Origin: Eutreptiella sp. 'Long Island Sound 2002' | Lineage: Eukaryota > Euglenozoa > Euglenophyceae > Eutreptiales > Eutreptiaceae | DNA: 64,000 nucleotides | Direction: 5' to 3' | Assembly: GCA_964036045.1 (NCBI GenBank) | Contig: OZ038381.1 | Coordinates: forward strand, 133,113,691 to 133,177,690 | Shown: in pieces, positions 36,230-50,690 of the stretch | Layout: each line of letters begins with the position of its first letter | How positions within the stretch are numbered: the stretch's first letter is position 1 | Position numbers and translations under genes: made by a program | The notes under the pieces: generated by a model | Seen by the model: only the letters and a program-made list of their open reading frames with translations | The model's database searches: none | What the model was told of the DNA's origin: nothing

Positions 36230-37860
36230 GGGGGTGGGATGGAGGGGTAATACACATACGCTAATAAAAACCAACACACTTGACGCATGCATAGTCATAA
36301 GTGCCCCCCCCCCCCCACCCACCCACTTTGGCATAGGCGTATGCACAACACAACACACAGCACAAGATGTCACGGGGGGGAGGGTGGGCCAAGAGGTTGA
36401 ACACAAGCACCGCACAAACACCCCCTCAGTGTCAAGCTATCAGCCCCCCCCCCCCTCTTTCCATGTTGTGGTCTGGGTTGTGGGGCCCCTGCTTGTTTTG
36501 CCTAAGGTTCGGGAGGGTATTCTTTTCCTCTTTGCAGGTGTGCTGGTTTTTTTTTCCAATGTGGATGTCAAGAAGTGCGTACACAGTGACACCAAGAGGT
36601 AGGTGCGTTACTCCTTCTGTCCTCCCTGCCATGTACACGTGTGTGACCGTGTGTCTGTGGTATGGGGTTGCCTAGTGCACTCCTGTAGCGTCAGGACCTG
36701 TGCTGTGCGGGTCGGTGGTGTGCTTTGTCCCCCCTCCTCCCAGTTTATGCACCCCCCCCCCCCCTGTGTGCACTGGTGCTTGGCTTGTTGGTTGGTTGGG
36801 CTGATGGTTTTCGGGTTGCTTGGTTGGTTGTTGCGTTGGTTGGTTGGTTGTTGGTTGATTGGTTCTGGCACAGCTGAGTTTGGCTGGTTGGTTGGTTGGT
36901 TTGTTGGTTGGTTTGTTGGTTGGTTGGTTTGTTGGTTGGTTGGTTGTTGGCTAGTTGCTGGGGTGTATGTGTGTGTATTGTCTGCACACATGCTGTGTGG
37001 TGTTGCTGCACAGTGTGTCTTCGTGTAAGCCTGTATGTGCAGCGATTGCAAAGGTCGTGGGGGGGGTTGTGCACATTTCATTTTGGCGTTCTAGCGGCGT
37101 TCTAGCGAGGTGTTCTAGCGGCGTTCTAGCGGCGCCGCTTCGCTCCCTAGAACGCCGCTAGAACACCTCGCTAGAACGCCGCTGAAACGCCAAAATGAAA
37201 TGTGCACAACCCCCCCCCACGACCTTTGCAATTGCTGCACATACAGGCTTACACACGGACACACTGTGCAGCAACGCCACACAGCATGTGTGTGGACAAT
37301 ACACACACACACACCCCAGCAGCTAGCCAACAACCAACCAACCAACAAACCAACGAACCAACCAACCAACCACCCCACCAACCAGCCAAACTCAGCTGTG
37401 CCAGAACCAATCAACCAACAACCAACCAACGCAACAACCAACCAAGCAACCCTAAAACCAACAGCCAACCTCTTGGTATCACCGTGTACCCACTTCTTGA
37501 CATCCACATTTGGAAAAAAAACCAGCACACCTGCAAAGAGGAAAGGAATACCCTCCCTAACCTTAGGCAAAACAAGCAGGGGCCCCACAACCCAGACCAC
37601 AACATGGAAAGAGGGGCGGGGGGGCTGATAGCTTGACACTGAGGGGGAGTTTGTGCGGTGCTTAATTAATTAATTGTTTTTGGCCTCTTACCCATCCTCC
37701 CCACCCTTGACATTGTATGTTGTGTGTTGTGTTGTGCATATGCTTTTGCAAAACTGTGTGTATGCTTAGGGGGGGGGGGGCATATGCGTATCCATGCGTC
37801 AAGTGTGTTGGTTGCTATGAGTGTGTGTGTCATGCACTCCCCAACCCACTGTGATAATTT
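36230..37860. repeat. 1.6-kb palindrome (foldback element)
   Basis: The left arm is about 36230-37129, the loop 37130-37146 (17 nt) and the right arm 37147-37860. The innermost stem is GGCGTTCTAG / CTAGAACGCC. Matching landmarks outward are GTTGTGCACATTTCATTTTG, the TTGG/CCAA run, CCAATGTGGATGTCAAGAAG, TGACACTGAGGGG and ACACACTTGACGCATG. The left arm has about 200 bp that the right arm lacks (roughly 36600-36800). A foldback transposon or a hairpin-mediated inverted duplication are both possible. Confidence 0.9.
36537..36599 (+). CDS. Exon-like block in the left palindrome arm
   Basis: A TTCCTCTTTGCAG acceptor is followed by an open block reading VFFSNVDVKKCVHSDTKR and then a donor-like GAG|GTAGGTGC. 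The same peptide survives partly in the right arm on the other strand. Host gene unknown; the exon may have been captured by the foldback element. Confidence 0.3.
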
Positions 37861-37984
37861 GTTTTTTTATGTTCTACCTATTCGACCGCTCCAGGCTAGA
37901 ACGATCTATGTTCTAGGCTACAACCGTTCTAGGCTAGAACGTTCCAGCTAGAGCGTTCTAGGCTAGATCAAGATCGGGTCTTCC

Positions 37985-38930
37985 AGCGCGTGCCAAGGGA
38001 GCGCGGCACGCACTGTGCAGCAGAGCACCCTCAATGTAGTGCCGTGCGCAACACAGAGCAGTGTAGCACAACGCACATAGGGCACTGTATTGCGCTCTCA
38101 GTGCAGCATAGTGTAGTGTGGTGCAGTGCCGCACGCACGGTGCAGTGCAGCACAACACACGCAGTGGGGTACAATGCACAGCACCGCACGGTGCGGCGCC
38201 TTTCACTCCTTGTGGTGCAACAACTACACAGCACGGCGCACTGCAGTGCATTGCAGCACTACAGTGCACAACACGCACGGTGCAGTTGATAGCACGGTGC
38301 ACACAATGTGGAGCAGCGCAGCGCACACAACGCAGTGCTGTGCGTAGCACCGTGCCCTGCAGCGCAGCAAACACCGCGCAGCGCGGCACAACGCACACGG
38401 TCCGGTGCCCATAGTGCACACAATGCGGTGTTGTGCGTGCCGTAATGCGGTGCAGCACGACACACAACCTGCAGTGCAGCACAACACACACATAGTGCAG
38501 TATGACACAACACGCGGACACTGCGGCGCCGCACGGCTTGCGCTCACAGTAGAACTGCGCCGCTTGCTGCAGCATGGCACGGCGCGCAAAGTGATGGCCG
38601 GCGCAGTACGCGCAGTGCATTGAGGCACAGCACACACATTGCGGTGAGGCGCAACACACAGAATGTAAACCCCCCCCCCTCCCCCCCACAGGCACAGTGG
38701 TGGCACAGCCAATTAGGGCGGGTAGGGAAGCTGTTCAAGGTTAGTCTGCTCGCACTCCGTGGCGGTGCAGCGCCGAACGCACTGCAGCAAAGTGTGCGCA
38801 GGTGCACCGGGCGGCGAGCAGCATGGCATGGTGCCGTGTGGAACAGCACGTCCACTGCAGTACAGCACGGCACACAGAGTGCACCTTGGGAAAGCACATG
38901 CAGCGGCGCCGGGCTCTCTAGATCGCCAAT
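37985..38930. repeat. GTGCAG/GCACAACAC minisatellite array 2
   Basis: Same repeat type and orientation as 34794-35879, with the palindrome lying between the two arrays. The regular part ends near 38660 and is followed by degenerate units to about 38930. Preceded at 37893-37970 by a cluster of CTAGAACG / GTTCTAGGC motifs. Confidence 0.85.
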
Positions 38931-38984
38931 TTGGATGACGTGGCACATTGGTCCAGCTTGCGCCCTGCAACAGCACCGGTGCGG

Positions 38985-39497
38985 GTGGACTAGGTGCCCT
39001 CGGAATCGGATTTGGAGCCACATAGCACAAGATAAGGCCCGTGCTTGGTTTCGGGGTGTTTGGTGCACGTTGCCCAGATTTTGGGGGTTTTTTGGCGCCT
39101 TTTTGGGCCATTTCGCGGACATATCGTGGAATTGAAGAGCACTAGAGGGCTCTTTGGCGGTGAAGTCAAGCCGCACATGGCCTGTAGCCACCGTTTCCCT
39201 TCGTTTTTGGCGTTTTGCCCCCGTTTTTGGGGCTATTTTGGGCCAAAAATGGCTCCTTTTGGACCAAAACTGCGCAAAATTTGGGAGGGCACGTCCCGAC
39301 TTGGCGCCCACGCCCCGGGGCGCCAGCCGTGAGTTTCTGGCTCAAAACGTGGATTTGGCAAGGCCACCACCTAGGCTCTAGGATGGCCAAAGTGGAGTCA
39401 AGCCCGAGGCGCTGGGAAGGGGCAATGGCCAAAACCGAATGGTGACGTGCTTGCTTGCTTGCTTGTTAGCTAAATTTAAGGGAAGAGGGGTGTAGTA
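38985..39497 (+). mobile_element. X-family element, 3' half
   Basis: Begins GGTGGACTAGGTGCCCTCGG and follows the X 3' half to TTTAAGGGAAGAGGGGTGTA, then (AT)n. Its 5' half is missing; the GTGCAG array precedes it. Confidence 0.8.
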
Positions 39498-43226
<3,729 letters not shown>

Positions 43227-43229
43227 AGG

Positions 43230-44463
43230 GGCCCCGCCTCCGACACCCGAGCGGCGGTGTCCTGGAACCTCCAGGGCTCGATGCGAGGGGACGGCGTACT
43301 AGTAGCCCCAGGTATGCTTGACGGTGAGGCGGTGGCGGCGGGCATCATGAAGGCCGAGGGTGCCATCCTCGGCCTCTTCCAGGAGACCGGCGTGCAGGAC
43401 CCTCAGGGTGTGGTGCACTCGGAGAATCAGTGGTGTCACCATGGGTATCATGCGTACCCAGGGGTGGATGCCTAGGCAGCGTCGGCGGCAGCGGTGCGCG
43501 GCGGGCTCTTGATTGCCCTTCGGGCGGACGTGTTCGCCGCGGACATTCGAGACATCGTGGACATCGTGCCGGGCAAGGCCATGGCCCTCGATGTGGTGAC
43601 CGCAAGTGGCAGCCTCACGGTCATCAACGTCCACGGCCCGGGCAGCGGCGGCGACTCCTAGGCGTCTAAGGTGTCCTTCTGGGCTGACGTGGCCATGTAC
43701 GCGGCGGCCAAGAGCGCGGGTGGCACCAGGGCCGTGCTCCTCGGAAGGGACTTCAACGTGTGGCTGGAGTCCCCGTGGCACCCCACCACGAGGAGGTTCC
43801 AAGCCCTGTGGGAACAGTGTGGTTTCCACAGGGCAGGCCCGGAACGGGAGGAGGACAGGAGGCCCACGAGAGCAGGGCACCGACTGGACTCCTTCCTTCT
43901 GAACTCGCCTCTGGTCCCATGGGCGGCGAGTGAGCGCCCACACTTGGCGCCGGGGCGGTCTCCAGCGTCGCTTGGGTCGGATCATGGCCCTGTGGTCCTG
44001 GACCTCCCGCTGGCGGTGGCCGGCTAAGAGAGGGTCACCAGGATGGCCTACTCGCACGCCCAAGGCAGGCTGCATGCCATACGCCCGGACTCCCCGGGGG
44101 TTCGTGAGGCGGCGGCGGCAGTACTGCAGAAGGCCTGCGGGGATCGGCGGCTGCAGGCGTGGCTCTCGTCGGACCATGACACTGCCACCATGGGCACGTC
44201 GGAGGTGCAAGCGGTCTTTGACCTGCTCTACGCCTTCCGTGATGACGTGTCCAAGGTCACGGGAGTGCGCATGCCATCAAGCGTGGACCCGCAGTACCCG
44301 TACGGGCAGGCGGAAACGGAGGCGTCTCTGGCCCAGGTCCTCTCGGATTAGCAGGCCCTGGCGTGGCGCGCCCATGAGCTGTGGCAACGGGACGCGGCGG
44401 CGGCCGGACTCCACTCCCAGGAAGCGACTCCCTTGCTACAGCACCACATGTACCACCGGTGCC
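43230..44463 (+). pseudogene. LINE AP-type endonuclease domain, with in-frame stops
   Basis: One frame shows the endonuclease/exonuclease/phosphatase motifs in order: SWNLQG (Asn), LGLFQETG (Glu), LTVINVHGPGSGG, LLGRDFNVW (Asp, Asn), and LGSDHGPVVLDL (Asp, His). The frame is interrupted by stops at 43473 (TAG), 43659 (TAG), 44025 (TAA) and 44349 (TAG) but is otherwise continuous to the transposon junction at 44464. The stretch after 44030 (MAYSHAQGRLHA, VFDLLYAFRDDVSKV) is the linker towards reverse transcriptase. The domain nicks target DNA in functional LINEs; this copy cannot make it. Confidence 0.85.
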
Positions 44464-44582
44464 CAGCATAGAACATTGAAAGAGAGACCAATATTGTCCG
44501 GTTACGGGTGGCAATTTTAGGAAATCTGTACCGACGTGCATGCGATATGCTTCGGTCCGTCGCTTGGAAGTTTTCGAAAACC

Positions 44583-44880
44583 CTTGGAAAGATGCTCGGA
44601 AGTTTTGGCAGCCAGATCGGCCCCCCAAAACGCAACCGATATCGGTAGGAATGTTCCATGGGCTTCCCAGCCGACCGTGCCGGGGGAGCTCGGAAGAAAT
44701 TTTTCAGCCCGAACCCAGTGGAATTTTGGTTGGATGCTTGGTGGAAAGATGCTCGGAAGTTTTGGCAGCCAGATCCGGTCCCAAAACGTAACCAATATTG
44801 GTAGGAATGTTCCATGGGCTTCCCAGCCGACCATGCCGGGGGAGCTCGGAAGAAATTTTTCAGCCCGAACCCAGTGGAAT
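44583..44880 (+). repeat. Sub-terminal direct repeat of the transposon, left (two copies)
   Basis: Block with GATGCTCGGAAGTTTTGGCA, TAGGAATGTTCCATGGGC and CCGGGGGAGCTCGGAAGAAA occurs at about 44590-44705 and 44750-44870, and once more at 49757-49872 near the right end. Confidence 0.9.
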
Positions 44881-44899
44881 TTTGGTTGGATGCTTGGTG

Positions 44900-45230
44900 C
44901 CTACCTTGCCTGCAAGATGCCATGGAGAACAGCACGTTGAAGCTAATGTTTGTCTACCCTTTGTCTGCTTTGCCTACAAAACTGCATGGAGAACACTGTG
45001 CTCAAGCTTATGATTGCTTCCCCTTTGTGCTCCTTTGTGAATTTGGACTTTTGCTTTTGACATGTGCAACGCCAGTTTGATCCTTGGTGGCTGCTTTGCC
45101 TACAAACTTGCATCGAGAACACTGTACTCAAGCTTATGAATGTTTGCCCTTTGTGCCTTGTGATGCTTTGTGCCTGCTTTTGTGGTTTTCTTTTTGCATG
45201 TGTGTCGCTTTCTCACCTAGGCCCCTTTGA
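44900..45230 (+). repeat. Diverged tandem repeat before gene 1 of the transposon
   Basis: Three units with CTTTGCCTACAAA(A/C)TTGCAT-like sequence, GGAGAACACTGTGCTCAAGC and CCTTTGTGC start near 44903, 44968 and 45093. It may be the 5' leader or promoter area of the gene that follows. Confidence 0.7.
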
Positions 45231-45255
45231 GTAGACTCACTAATGTATTCCCTTT

Positions 45256-46347
45256 TTGTGCTCAGAACACTTTTTGTCACCTGCAACAGACATTTATGGT
45301 AGTCAAGGCAGTGCCGCTAGTGCCTCGTCTTCGTCCGCTCAGCCCCCCCAGCCCGTTCAGCAGCTCCCGGAACAAGATTTGGAGCTTGAGGGCGAGCTTA
45401 TTGACGCGGACACAGCCAATACCGAAGTTCCCGAACCGGGTGATACACAATCGCGCCTCCAACACGCCCTAGCAGCACTGTGCCTGCGGCATAAGCCGTC
45501 CGAGACCATTGAACCCAGAATGCTAAGGGTTTTTTTGGACAGGGTCGTCCCTGATGCATACCGCATCCAGCCCAAGGATACCTTGCTGGCTATGCTTATG
45601 CATAAGCATTTTTCAATCCCTGTCTTGACGACACGGGAGGCTGTGGGCAAGACAAGCCCCAGCAAACATGAGACCTCGTACGGTGTACAATACAGAAACC
45701 TCTGCATTGTTGGTCCGGATCCGAAATACAACACGGACCGGACCTTTGCAGAGGAATCTGAAGAGAGGCTGCGTGTACATTACATGTACTTGAAATCAAT
45801 ACTGTCCACACACCCGGACAGTACCATTCGCGAGTTAAAGTGGACCCAGAGCGATGTAGTTACTTGGTTCAAAGAGGCCAAGATCAAGAAGCGGTCCAAA
45901 AAAGTAGTTTCCTGCAACGTGCAGTTCCCCCCCCTCTCATTTATTCATGTTCCGTTCGAGGTTTTGAGGGTTATCATAAACGATGCCTTCTGCGAGTCCC
46001 CACATGCAACGATTCACAGCGCCCTCAGAGCCACCATCACAGGTGCACATGTGGTAGAGGTTTTCGGGGAAAAGGACGGCTGGCGGGTGTGGGACCAAGC
46101 CCCCTCAGGCACGTGGGAAAAGGTGGTTACCCCCCCCGACGGTGAGGTTTTCAGAACAGACCAGCAACCCACGTACCATGCGCACGGTGTCTTGTGGGGC
46201 ATTGAGTTTCTTTTGGCCCCAGCCCCCAAACCTTCTGCCGAGGGCGCACCAAAGCGGCAGCGACTTACCATCTTAGGTGCATGGTTGCAGGCCAAGGGTG
46301 AGGGCCAGGGCCAGGTTGGGACCGCAGAAGCCCCCCCCCCTGCCTAA
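45256..46347 (+). CDS. Transposon gene 1, about 360 aa, unknown function
   Basis: Open from ATG 45256 to TAA 46345-46347. An acceptor TTTTTGTGCTCAG at 45263 or CTGCAACAG at 45288 may start the exon, so the true N-terminus is uncertain. An N-terminal Ser/Pro/Gln-rich part is followed by an acidic region and a globular part with LHKPSETIEPRMLRVFLDRV-like sequence, a basic patch KIKKRSKKVV and FIHVPFEVLRVIINDAF. The tail has APKRQRL, a possible nuclear signal. The stop is only 7 bp before the ATG of gene 2, which lies in another frame. No family was recognised. An accessory or DNA-binding protein of the transposon is an inference. Confidence 0.6.
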   Translation: MCSEHFLSPATDIYGSQGSAASASSSSAQPPQPVQQLPEQDLELEGELIDADTANTEVPEPGDTQSRLQHALAALCLRHKPSETIEPRMLRVFLDRVVPDAYRIQPKDTLLAMLMHKHFSIPVLTTREAVGKTSPSKHETSYGVQYRNLCIVGPDPKYNTDRTFAEESEERLRVHYMYLKSILSTHPDSTIRELKWTQSDVVTWFKEAKIKKRSKKVVSCNVQFPPLSFIHVPFEVLRVIINDAFCESPHATIHSALRATITGAHVVEVFGEKDGWRVWDQAPSGTWEKVVTPPDGEVFRTDQQPTYHAHGVLWGIEFLLAPAPKPSAEGAPKRQRLTILGAWLQAKGEGQGQVGTAEAPPPA

Positions 46348-46354
46348 GCTGGGG

Positions 46355-49301
46355 ATGCACTGTGTTGGGTCTTCATCAGCCCTCTTTTTCGCTCTGATGT
46401 CTTCCATCTCTGCTGCCCTGGCTGCCCGCGCCCAGCCACCAGCTCCTGCCGCCGTCCCCATCTCCTCGGGTCGACTGGCTGAACTTGGGAGTGGGAACCC
46501 CAGCGCCGATAGCAGTGCTGGTGCCAGCAACCCTTCGCCAGCCACCCCCGCTTTGTGGGAGGCGCCAGCAGTCGGAGGAGCAGCAGGAGCAGCAGCAGCA
46601 GAGCCCGCCGCCGCAGCAGAAGATGCGGAGGACCCCAAGGGCATGCGGGCTGCCCACTGCGCAGCTTTGTTGGCGGCTGTTGCAGCTGTGCAAGTCCAGA
46701 TGGTGCTTGCACAGCTGAGTAAGAAGACAGTGACCTGGTTCGCGGCCGGGGCACGCTACGGGCCAGAGGGGGAGGGGGTGGTGGTGTGGGTGACTCGGGG
46801 GGCCGTGACCTCCCGCAGGCAAGTGGAGCATCGTGCTCCAATTCTGGTGAAAGGTACTGGTGGGGGCTTTCCATACATGGTTTCCTTGAAACCTCCCAAA
46901 ACAGTGGCGCAGAGGGAGGGGGCGGATAGTCGAGCACACTTTGGACCCTTGGATCTCGAAACTGGTTGGAGCAATCCTGGCAAAAAAAGGTTGTGGTGAC
47001 AGGTATTGGTTGGGGCTTTCCATACATGGTTCCTTTGAAACCAACCAAAACAGTGGCCCACTGCAATCTTCTGTTTTCCAGGCACCATGTTTCACCATGA
47101 ATTTGTTGTGAACAACCATGCTATATGGGTGAAGGGGGAGATCTCCAAGCTGGAGGCATTTGCCAGCATATGCCCTATTCCAGCTGATCAATTCATGGTG
47201 TCAGCCTTTGCCATGAACTTCCCCACGGCCACCCCCTTGCAGGCCAAGGACCTAGACCAGCTACAGCGCCCCCCAAGTGGCACCTTCACAGTTGTGCGTA
47301 GGTCCCTTGGCCCTTTGCCTACCACACAGGCCACATCAGTCACCCAAGCACCAGAGTGCCAGGCCGCTGTACTTCGCCTTCGCCATGAGCATGTGGTGCC
47401 AGCCGCTGTCTTGCGCACCTTAGACCATCTCCAACCAGGGGTTGGTTGGTCAATGGTTGCTTTAAGGCAACAGGAGGACCTGCATCTTCCTGCAGTGGAC
47501 TACTCCCTGGACAACAGGAAGTTGTTACCACAGCTGTGCCACCTACTTCTACAGAAGTGTGGCTCATTGGCTGCCCAAGGCCGGCAGAAACCCCCACCAC
47601 CCCATGCCACCCTGACCTTAGGACTCTACGCCGACGGTTACCAGCCCCGGGGCCGTCCAAATATTAACACAAAAATCAGTATAATTGATTTCCAGGGACA
47701 CTGGTTCCCAATGTCTGGCAATGTGCCTAGGTGCACAGACATGTTGACCTGGCAAGAGCTTCCCAAGGTCAGTGATTGCCAGTGGCTACCCAAACGTGCA
47801 GAGGCCTTACAAGCACTGCCTTCTTGTAAATTTAAGCAACGTATGAAGTATGCTGGTGCAGTGTACAACACCACCCTGCGGATAAGGCTCGGGGCAATCA
47901 CTGCCGATCACCACCATTTGTGGTCTGAGTGCCGGCAAAAGGGCTGTGTGGCGTGTCCCTGGGTGAATAAGGATGGGGCGGGAGAACTCTTTTTGCACAA
48001 AGGGGGATGTCTCAATGGTGTGCGTGGGTCCCATAAGTTTCAGGGGGTTTCTAACCTGGAAGAGGTATATATTGTGCAACCTGTATTGCACAACACCAAA
48101 GGAGCAGCCTCCAGGATCCTGGGTGTCATAGGTCGAACACTACCAGCGCCCTACAACCATGAGCTACTCCAGGTCATAGCACATGTGGCAAGGAGGTATG
48201 ATCCTGGATCTTTGCCACCTGATAGCAGGCAGCACATGCGTCACGTACGAGGTAGATTTCAGGCAGGCATTAGCCTCACAGGTCGCGAGGCCCGCACAGT
48301 CATGGGCAGACTAGCAGGGGGTATGGTGCTCCCCCTGCCTTTCCATTCCTTGGTGGTGGCATTTTGCCACATGGTGCATCTATGCTATGGTTGTAATAAC
48401 CTGGCAACTGTCACATGGCAAGCTATGGGGATGTTGTACACATATATTGTGCACATCATCGCCGAGTTTGCTGAAGAAGGTTGCACTGCAACCTTATATA
48501 TGCATGGGTGGTCCCACACATGGTTTAATCCACGGACACCCATGCTGTATTCCGATGAGGCCGGCGAGCGGGATCTGAGGGTGGCCAAGAGATATGCCCC
48601 CGTCACTAGTACCAGGCAAGATGCCAGTATTAGTGAAAGTTTGAAGCATGAGCTGTATCAGAAGTTCGTGCAGAAAAAAAAGAAGATCCCCTGTGCCAAA
48701 ATTTGGGCGCCCGTGCAACGAAACGTTGTTCTTGAGGCGTGCATGGTTGCTGCCAATGCCGTGTGGCATGTGGTCTTCCAAAGCCTCTCAGAGCATTTGC
48801 TGGATTTCCAGGAGGGAGGTGGTTGCTCCCTATATATGCACCCAGACACCCGTTCGGTGAAATGCGCCTTTCCAGGTGCAAATCCCGAGAGTGATGTGGT
48901 ATGTCTGTGTGGGACCTGTGGCTCAAAGCGTGGTGTCCGTCAATGGGTACCACTGGACAGGGAAGCTGTCTGCAAGTGGCCCAAACTGGGTTTGAAGAGC
49001 CGTGCCACATTTAAGTCCTGTGCTGCACGCCGTAAGGCGCTGAAGGACAAGGGAAAGGGTAAGGGACGTGTGGGGCCCATCCCTCAAAGCCGAGTTTCTA
49101 ACCCTGCGACAGTTGATATTGTACCCCCTTCGGAGGGCGAGGACAGTGCTGCTTCATTTCAAGGTCCTACGGGTTTGAACGAGCAGCAGCGTGTTCAACC
49201 CCTGAGGCGTACGAAGTTGGCGCGTGTACCCATTGTTGATAGCGACATTGAGCAGCAACTTGTGTGCCCTCGTGGCAGTGGCAGTAGCAGCAGTAACAGT
49301 A

Positions 49302-49348
<47 letters not shown>

Positions 49349-49588
49349 GATAGTGGGAGCAGTAGCAGTCCCGAGGATAATGATTCGGATGATGATGCTG
49401 TGCACCTATCTGGTGCCTCCACAGTAAGTGCCTCAGATTCTTCCTCATCATCCAGTGACAACCCTGAACCCCAACCTCAACCCAAGAAGTATCGCCGTGT
49501 GGTGGTGGATGTGGATGCCATGTCAAGCGATGGCTGTCCTGTGCACATGCTCAGCGAAGGAGATTACAGCATTCACAGTTCAAGCTGA
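46355..49588 (+). CDS. Transposon gene 2, two exons, about 1000 aa, candidate transposase
   Basis: Exon 1 is 46355-46853 and exon 2 is 47082-49588. The intron starts GTACTG and ends CTTCTGTTTTCCAG, and the joined frame is continuous (...LVK-G-TMFHHEF...). Product: 1001 aa from ATG 46355, or 987 aa from ATG 46397. Exon 1 is Ala/Pro-rich and ends in VVVWVTRGAVTSRRQVEHRA. Exon 2 contains LTLGLYADGYQPRGRPNINT, whose Asp is placed like the first catalytic Asp of many DDE transposases, two Cys-rich clusters (CRQKGCVACPW; CLCGTCGSK), FCHMVHLCYGCNN, and a C-terminal tail with KDKGKGKGR, a poly-Ser (AGC)n run and acidic Ser patches. The transposase role is inferred from position in the element and the Asp motif only. 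Confidence 0.6.
46854..47081 (+). other. 228-bp intron of transposon gene 2 with an internal duplication
   Basis: The first 58 bp (GGTACTGGTGGGGGCTTTCC... to AAAACAGTGG) recur, diverged, at about 47001-47060 after 148 bp. A pyrimidine tract and CAG close the intron at 47081. Confidence 0.7.
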
Positions 49589-49756
49589 AATGAACAGGCA
49601 AGGCACTGAGCATTCACATTTCAAGCGTAAGTGAACGGTCATGCTTGTCTTTTTGTGTGTTTCTTTGCTGAGGTGTGGGATTTGGGAACCAAGAACGGTG
49701 TAGGTCATTGTACAAAAAACTGATGGAAAAACGCTTGGAAGTTTTTTAAATCCCTC

Positions 49757-49872
49757 GGAAAGATGCTCGGAAGTTTTGGCAGCCAAATCGGGTCCCAAAA
49801 CGCAACCGATATCGGTAGGAATGTTCCATGGGCTCCCCAGCCGACCGTGCCGGGGGAGCTCGGAAGAAATTT
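49757..49872 (+). repeat. Sub-terminal direct repeat of the transposon, right
   Basis: Same orientation as the copies at 44590 and 44750. After it, a short GCTGAGCAT / ATGCTCAGC palindromic cluster lies at 49916-49971 just inside the right terminal repeat. Confidence 0.85.
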
Positions 49873-49998
49873 TGGCTGGGACTTCCGAGATCAACCTTGC
49901 AATATGAGTCCCATTTGCTGAGCATGAATGCTGAGCATCCCCAAATATCCTGAGCAATATGCTCAGCATTTTCCTACCACTTTTTACCTTCTATGCTG

Positions 49999-50690
49999 TG
50001 CGTCCCAGCACCATGTGCCACCGGCGGGTGGACCCTGACCTATCGTTCCTCGGTGGAGGACCTACGTGCCGCGTTGGACCAACAGCTCCGCCAGCTAGAA
50101 ACACGCGTGGAGGAGCTGTGGGGTGTCCTCAGGAGCAACGGGCGCCGGTCCATCAAGGACTATTGGCGGGGCAGGGTACCGGATCTGCAGCTCCGATGGA
50201 CGGCGATACGGGGGGCCATCAACGTGGTGAACTATGCCCCGTCGGGCCTGTGGTCCGTACGCGTCCGCGAGTCGGAGAAGGTGCTCTTGGAGGCCTCGGA
50301 CGTCATTGGCGAGTCGAGAGGTATTGGGAGGCGTTGTACGCCAAGCGGCCAGTGAACCTGCCGGCCTTCGAGCGGCTGGTCCGGGCCCACATTCCCAGGG
50401 GGGTGCCTGAGGAATGGAGGTCGGTGCAGGACTACACCCTGCAGGACCTTAAAGACGCCGTGAGGCAGGCCGTGGCGGACGACAAAGCTCCGGGGTCCAA
50501 CCGGGTCACGGCTGCCCTCATAGCGGAGCTGCCTGAACCGGTGCAGGGGCTCCTGGTGCACGCGTACAGGGCAATCCTGCGGGGTGCGGACGTCCGTGAG
50601 TCGTGGCACGAGGCCATTATCTGGCTGATGCCCAAGGGCACAGCCACGGGCAACCTAGACGAGTACAGGCCGATAGGGCAATGGTCCTTC
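49999..50690 (+). pseudogene. LINE reverse transcriptase, N-terminal part only
   Basis: Resumes the LINE with a coiled-coil-like linker (VEDLRAALDQQLRQLETRVE). After a frameshift near 50330 it reads YTLQDLKDAVRQAVADDKAP, then GSNRVTAALIAEL and WHEAIIWLMPKGTATGNLDE, then YRPI. These match the RT N-terminal motifs (KAPG, W..A.I..MPK, YRPI) of LINE polymerases. The sequence then jumps directly to post-RT sequence at about 50690; the palm core with the (F/Y)xDD catalytic box is missing. A deletion of several hundred base pairs is inferred. Confidence 0.85.

Larger units (their letters stand above)
44464..49998 (+). mobile_element. 5.5-kb DNA transposon nested in the LINE, two genes
   Basis: The LINE reading stops at 44463 and resumes at about 49999. 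At these points stand CAGCATAGAA (44464-44473) and TTCTATGCTG (49989-49998), a perfect 10-bp terminal inverted repeat. A TGC occurs one base before the left end and directly after the right end, a possible 3-bp target duplication. Inside are a direct repeat of about 130 bp near both ends, two long ORFs on the plus strand with much lower GC than the LINE, and a spliced second gene. Composition and interruption of the host element argue for transposition. The superfamily was not identified. Confidence 0.75.

Noticed and set aside
36600-37081. TTGG/CCAA run as telomeric repeat
   Set aside because: The run is short, internal, irregular and part of both palindrome arms, with no telomere-like TTAGGG or TTTAGGG pattern.
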